From positions 1 to 17,071 of the forward strand of contig JBAZMA010000023.1 of assembly GCA_041649995.1 (NCBI GenBank): 17,071 nt of DNA. Direction: 5' to 3'. This document shows, one piece after another, positions 15,001 through 17,071 of the stretch. The notes under the pieces are model-generated. The model did no database searches. It worked only from the letters and a program-made list of their open reading frames with translations, and had not been told where the DNA came from. The DNA comes from JBAZMA01 sp041649995 (GTDB lineage: Bacteria; Omnitrophota; Gorgyraeia; Velamenicoccales; Velamenicoccaceae). Position numbers and translations under genes: made by a program. How positions within the stretch are numbered: the stretch's first letter is position 1; the number at the start of each line of letters is the position of its first letter.

Positions 15001-15482
15001 ACGTGGACTGGTGCATGGACGCGGCCGTCGCGGAGAAGGCCGGGTCGATGATCTCGCGCATCACCAGCTACTACGACGTGCTCGAGTTCCCGTGCCGCGA
15101 GAACGAGGACCAGCAGCTCCCGACGCTCATCTCGGCCATCGGCAAGTTCACGATCCGGTACGGCGCGAACGAGGTGGACGAGCCGACGCGCAAGCCGCAC
15201 ATGTGCTGCGACGGCTACTACGCCAAGATCCTCAAGAAGTACTACGAGACCGCGGATCGCCTCGTCCCGCTGTACGGCGACGACCAGGGCACCACGCTGA
15301 TGCCGCACATGTGCTGGCGCGGGGAGCAGTACAGCGCGCGGTCCCCGAAGCACTGCGACATCCACACGCCAAACGCGGGGCCGCTCGGAAAGTCGGGCAG
15401 CATGCCGGGCAGCGCGGCGGTCAGGATGGGGTCGGTCCCGTACTTCCCCGAGTGGCAAGCCGTCACCACGCTCATCCCGTGA
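12051..15482 (+). CDS. Major capsid protein, HK97-fold type
   Basis: This 1143-residue protein forms the icosahedral shell. The N-terminal 200 residues contain an N-arm and long helices (NLGQAYEGISTLIRNMVEQL; KFEGDFLQFASAGRQQLEDK). At about 235-255 comes VSGLTPDTVILPAELRRLF, a segment typical of HK97-fold shell proteins, where a .TPDT.ILP..... pattern follows the backbone helix. A second conserved block follows (TSYTGQHYVIGDTWVGRSHD, about 305-325). The middle, about 610-830, is more variable: it has a Gly/Ala linker (AGEAAGAGAGG near 620) and looser codon bias, and may be the surface tower insertion. The last 250 residues return to strongly conserved-looking, GC3-rich text. Length fits mirusvirus and herpesvirus capsid proteins rather than phage ones (about 300-500). 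The ATG at 12051 follows an A/C-rich leader; the upstream frame text is not protein-like. It ends 106 bp from the convergent helicase-like gene. Confidence 0.83.
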   Translation: MTDLSTAQAAFGHATVVTDSQAQVHTLNMFFGKTLTSSDTGAFQGPITAQNLGQAYEGISTLIRNMVEQLVHTVRTAFWTAVILPITKLDAHHIAVAYRVWNKSINAAAPYEGSARMLTERVYKAEKSAQRRGVQAKFEGDFLQFASAGRQQLEDKLDHMRWTVQETLNYFVAKELSSAQDPFRAELDRTGKLEHESAERILAMESTYFGAAQKGPLNLAGILTAITEGIQQVSGLTPDTVILPAELRRLFEMSKRLPVKFPTVDGEGKITEVDSIIEATMFGNVRIFFTESVTGEDGRPRFSPFSSTSYTGQHYVIGDTWVGRSHDGWRSNMLNIYLHCESMDNYAKVRGAAAFGDPSMRWTRKGDLRPEHDPSTPEMSAYDAREHSSTERACGTRYRHDVFHMREPKVGWRKTEVFGALCPSHCFPDALLHECATTMCTGLGSRGYTPAESDRLVQSLRALVQNSDNNCDAPAEYFTRLADLNQKRFTVKLANGIWTVAPGQTMLIPGDAGDMGSVPIGVCTWMAMKALARHSGNATSRWAKSAAIASECTKFIAACAAHVASIAAKTQGHKRILDAWIPEWQMDCLAKDDTLDQWCCALFNMMIGAPRPPVFLKAAAGEAAGAGAGGVRRDALLLLEFLDPREIGNVVSGTTATTEFDVDTIKSFAVNISDIQRIMRIVSEVVPEREKDGRYNQLLRKVVGQFKGSLQDVTDAVVRAYALSVMESIQYRRDVPPTTEVKTAEKFAEVLAEKLAGKLATVAGAGWCRTIFGLGEGLTIYTSSPGASEIIAPADPCAGWSIPRTAWMPIQPGLRIGTRATGTIAALGEGVKFVGGPEARYGARTLNLSDVGNSEVARERVRGLYMSNSMMTPLIRTFATVLCMLPIHRDIIQNMLENDVMPPLAISIVRPFIQHQTKGIWIGKAGYDLGASFFGQEDTKAAWDAQAHYAIASLTYHAMAFVWNARAQKVVRNILDTEPCRQFDVDWCMDAAVAEKAGSMISRITSYYDVLEFPCRENEDQQLPTLISAIGKFTIRYGANEVDEPTRKPHMCCDGYYAKILKKYYETADRLVPLYGDDQGTTLMPHMCWRGEQYSARSPKHCDIHTPNAGPLGKSGSMPGSAAVRMGSVPYFPEWQAVTTLIP

Positions 15483-15560
15483 TCACTCCACTCCCGTCGT
15501 GTCGATGACAATGAGATGGGGAAAAAAATGGCGGGGCAGTTTTAAAAGCAACAAAAAGAA

Positions 15561-15580
15561 ATGGGAACCACCTTTCCCAT
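15561..15580. terminator. Hairpin between convergent capsid and helicase-like genes
   Basis: A 7-bp perfect stem (atgggaa at 15561-15567; ttcccat at 15574-15580) with a 6-base loop lies between the stop codons of two convergent genes. No AATAAA was seen after either gene, so the hairpin may help end or stabilise transcripts. A symmetrical structure would serve both strands. Confidence 0.35.
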
Positions 15581-15588
15581 GTTTCAAC

Positions 15589-17070
15589 TCAGTGCATCTG
15601 CGCCAGGATGTCCCGGAGAGCGCTGAGCGGTCTGTCGACGTGGTTGCGGGCGGCCGCCAGCATGCGGGCGCCGTCCACCATGCCGCACTTTTCCGCCGAC
15701 CTCACGACGACGAGCTGGCGCGCCGCCGCCCGCGCGGCCGATGCCAGGTGGCCGCGCGTCGTGTGCTTGCAGAGCAGCAGCACGACCCGGGAGACGGTGG
15801 GTATCACGGCCTCGCCGACCCGCATCACGGCGAGGTGCTCGAGCGGCTGGGGCGCCGTGGTCGCCACCTCGTACACCCCCGCGTTCGTGGCGAGGGCGAT
15901 CGCGAGGTTGACAAACGTCGCGGGGAAGAACTGCCGCACGCTCTTCGTGTGCGGCAGCCCGAGCGAGCCGACGACCGTCTGCGCCGCGAGCGGGAACGTG
16001 ACCGATCCGCCCTCGCCCAGCACGCTGCGCCCGTCGCGCTTGACGTCCCTGAGCGCGCCCGACGCGACCGCGCGCTTGTCGTGCGTGACGACGACCCGCT
16101 CGTTGCGGTGGAACGTCGTCGCGCCGCCGGGGTGCTGGCTGCAGAACCTGGCGTGCCACGCGTCGAACACCGCCTTGCAGCTGCACACGACGACCGTCGC
16201 GTCGTCGTCGCCGGTCTTCGGGTCGAACAGGTGCGCGAGCAGCTCGGCCTCGGCCTCCTCGAGGCGCCCGACGACGGGGCCGGACGCGGACGCGAAGACG
16301 GCCCGGCACTCGGCGTCGGCCACGGCGTTCGGGACGTCGTCCGCGATCATGCGGGCCACGACCTCGTACGGCGTCTCGCCGCCCGACGCGCGCGCGGAGA
16401 GCATGCGCAGCGGCCTCGGCGCGAGCGATTCCCACGCGAGCACCGCGGCGAACGGGTGGCCCCAGTCGCTGTGCGCGCCGGCCATGCGGATCGGCGGCTG
16501 CGTCGAGTCGCCGATGATCACCACGCGGCACCGTGCGCGCGTGTGGTCGGTGACCACAGCACCAAAGCACGACATGAACGACATGGTCGCGGCCTGGTCG
16601 GCCGAGCCCAGTATCACCACGTCGGGCTGCGCGGCCGCGCACCGCGTCCGCAGCTGTCCGATGTTTGCCGCCGGCACCGCGTGCGGAAAGTCGATGTCAG
16701 AGTCGCTGCGGCGGAACGACACCAAGAGCACACGGTCAGAGTACCTCGACATCACGACCGTCGCGATCGCGAGCTGCGTCTGCCGATCGCAGTCGATCAC
16801 GACGAGCCCGCCGCCGCTCTCGTCCTCGATCAGCGCCATCGGCGTCTGGAGCTCTGGCGGCAGGGCGGGCCCGGCGGGCGACGCGGTCGGCGCGGCGCTC
16901 GCAGCGGCAACCGCCACCGCGCGGCCACCGGCCGGCGCCACGCGCGGAAGACGCACCGTCGCCATTTCGCGGCGGGCGGGCGGCGGGGCGGCTGTCGCGG
17001 GCGGCGGCGGCGGGGGAGGGGCGGCGACAGTCGTTGTTGCCGCGACGCCGCCGCTTGCGGGCCTGTTGAG
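15589..17070 (-). CDS. SF1 helicase-like protein with degenerate motifs, N-terminus beyond window
   Basis: The layout follows a superfamily 1 helicase (RecD/Pif1/herpesvirus UL5 type). Numbering from the internal ATG at 16965: GGLVVIDCDRQTQLAIATVV with RVLLVSF (51-84) occupies the motif I/Ia position; DVVILGSADQ (115-124) the motif II position; CRVVIIGDSTQPPI (146-159) is a recognisable motif III; ATVVVCSCKA (256-265) is motif IV; NERVVVTHDK (288-297) matches the domain 2B strand; and ASAARAAARQLVVVR (408-422) is motif VI. The Walker A GxGKT is replaced by DCDRQTQ and the Walker B DE by GS, so ATPase activity is doubtful. The frame is open to the right edge through an alanine/proline-rich stretch (LNRPASGGV, then poly-Pro), so the true start probably lies outside, although 16965 remains possible. 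It may be a non-catalytic subunit of a replication complex. Confidence 0.68.
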   Translation of the reverse strand, partial: LNRPASGGVAATTTVAAPPPPPPPATAAPPPARREMATVRLPRVAPAGGRAVAVAAASAAPTASPAGPALPPELQTPMALIEDESGGGLVVIDCDRQTQLAIATVVMSRYSDRVLLVSFRRSDSDIDFPHAVPAANIGQLRTRCAAAQPDVVILGSADQAATMSFMSCFGAVVTDHTRARCRVVIIGDSTQPPIRMAGAHSDWGHPFAAVLAWESLAPRPLRMLSARASGGETPYEVVARMIADDVPNAVADAECRAVFASASGPVVGRLEEAEAELLAHLFDPKTGDDDATVVVCSCKAVFDAWHARFCSQHPGGATTFHRNERVVVTHDKRAVASGALRDVKRDGRSVLGEGGSVTFPLAAQTVVGSLGLPHTKSVRQFFPATFVNLAIALATNAGVYEVATTAPQPLEHLAVMRVGEAVIPTVSRVVLLLCKHTTRGHLASAARAAARQLVVVRSAEKCGMVDGARMLAAARNHVDRPLSALRDILAQMH

Positions 17071-17071
17071 C

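Noticed and set aside
1..17071. tRNA genes, CRISPR arrays, insertion sequences
   Set aside because: No cloverleaf-like segments, regular repeat-spacer arrays or transposase frames were recognised by reading; a dedicated scan was not possible.

Overview
The window is compact, strongly GC-rich DNA with 17 credible protein genes on both strands. It looks like part of a large double-stranded DNA virus that uses the nucleus of a eukaryotic host. The best fit is the Mirusviricota (herpesvirus-like capsid module in viruses of marine unicellular eukaryotes); a divergent relative of the Herpesvirales is the alternative. Three virion hallmarks support this: a 1143-residue HK97-fold-type major capsid protein (12051-15482), a portal-like protein (3566-5242), and the Walker-B plus nuclease half of a large terminase (9164-10345, minus). 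Three features point to a eukaryotic nuclear setting: a complete histone H3 (1326-1775, minus), a MADS-box protein (820-1221), and a splice acceptor with branch point directly before the terminase segment. I could run no database search, so the taxon is an inference from protein motifs.

Layout, left to right: an unknown 242-residue protein; the MADS-box gene convergent with histone H3; a 576-bp gene-free region with short palindromes; a type I membrane protein; the portal; a protein combining a degenerate HNH zinc motif, an AT-hook and a helix-turn-helix; an unknown helical protein (minus); a 97-residue single-pass membrane protein; a PD-(D/E)XK nuclease (minus); an unknown 208-residue protein (minus), divergent from a CxxC/CxxC protein (plus); the terminase 3' exon (minus); a four-helix membrane protein (minus); two small unknown genes; the major capsid gene; and an SF1-helicase-like protein (minus) that runs off the right edge.

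Seen together, the genes cover capsid building and DNA packaging (capsid protein, portal, terminase), DNA processing (nuclease, helicase-like protein), chromatin and transcription (H3, MADS, AT-hook/HTH protein) and membranes (three membrane proteins, possibly of an envelope). Genes are tightly packed, and most convergent gene ends are under 110 bp apart. No tRNA, rRNA, CRISPR or insertion sequence was recognised.

The most striking point is the terminase. Its reading frame opens exactly at a spliceosomal-type acceptor about eleven residues before the Walker B motif, and the Walker A ATPase half is nowhere upstream on that strand within the window. If cis-spliced, the intron is over 6.7 kb and holds the capsid gene and others, an arrangement reminiscent of the split terminase genes of herpesviruses.
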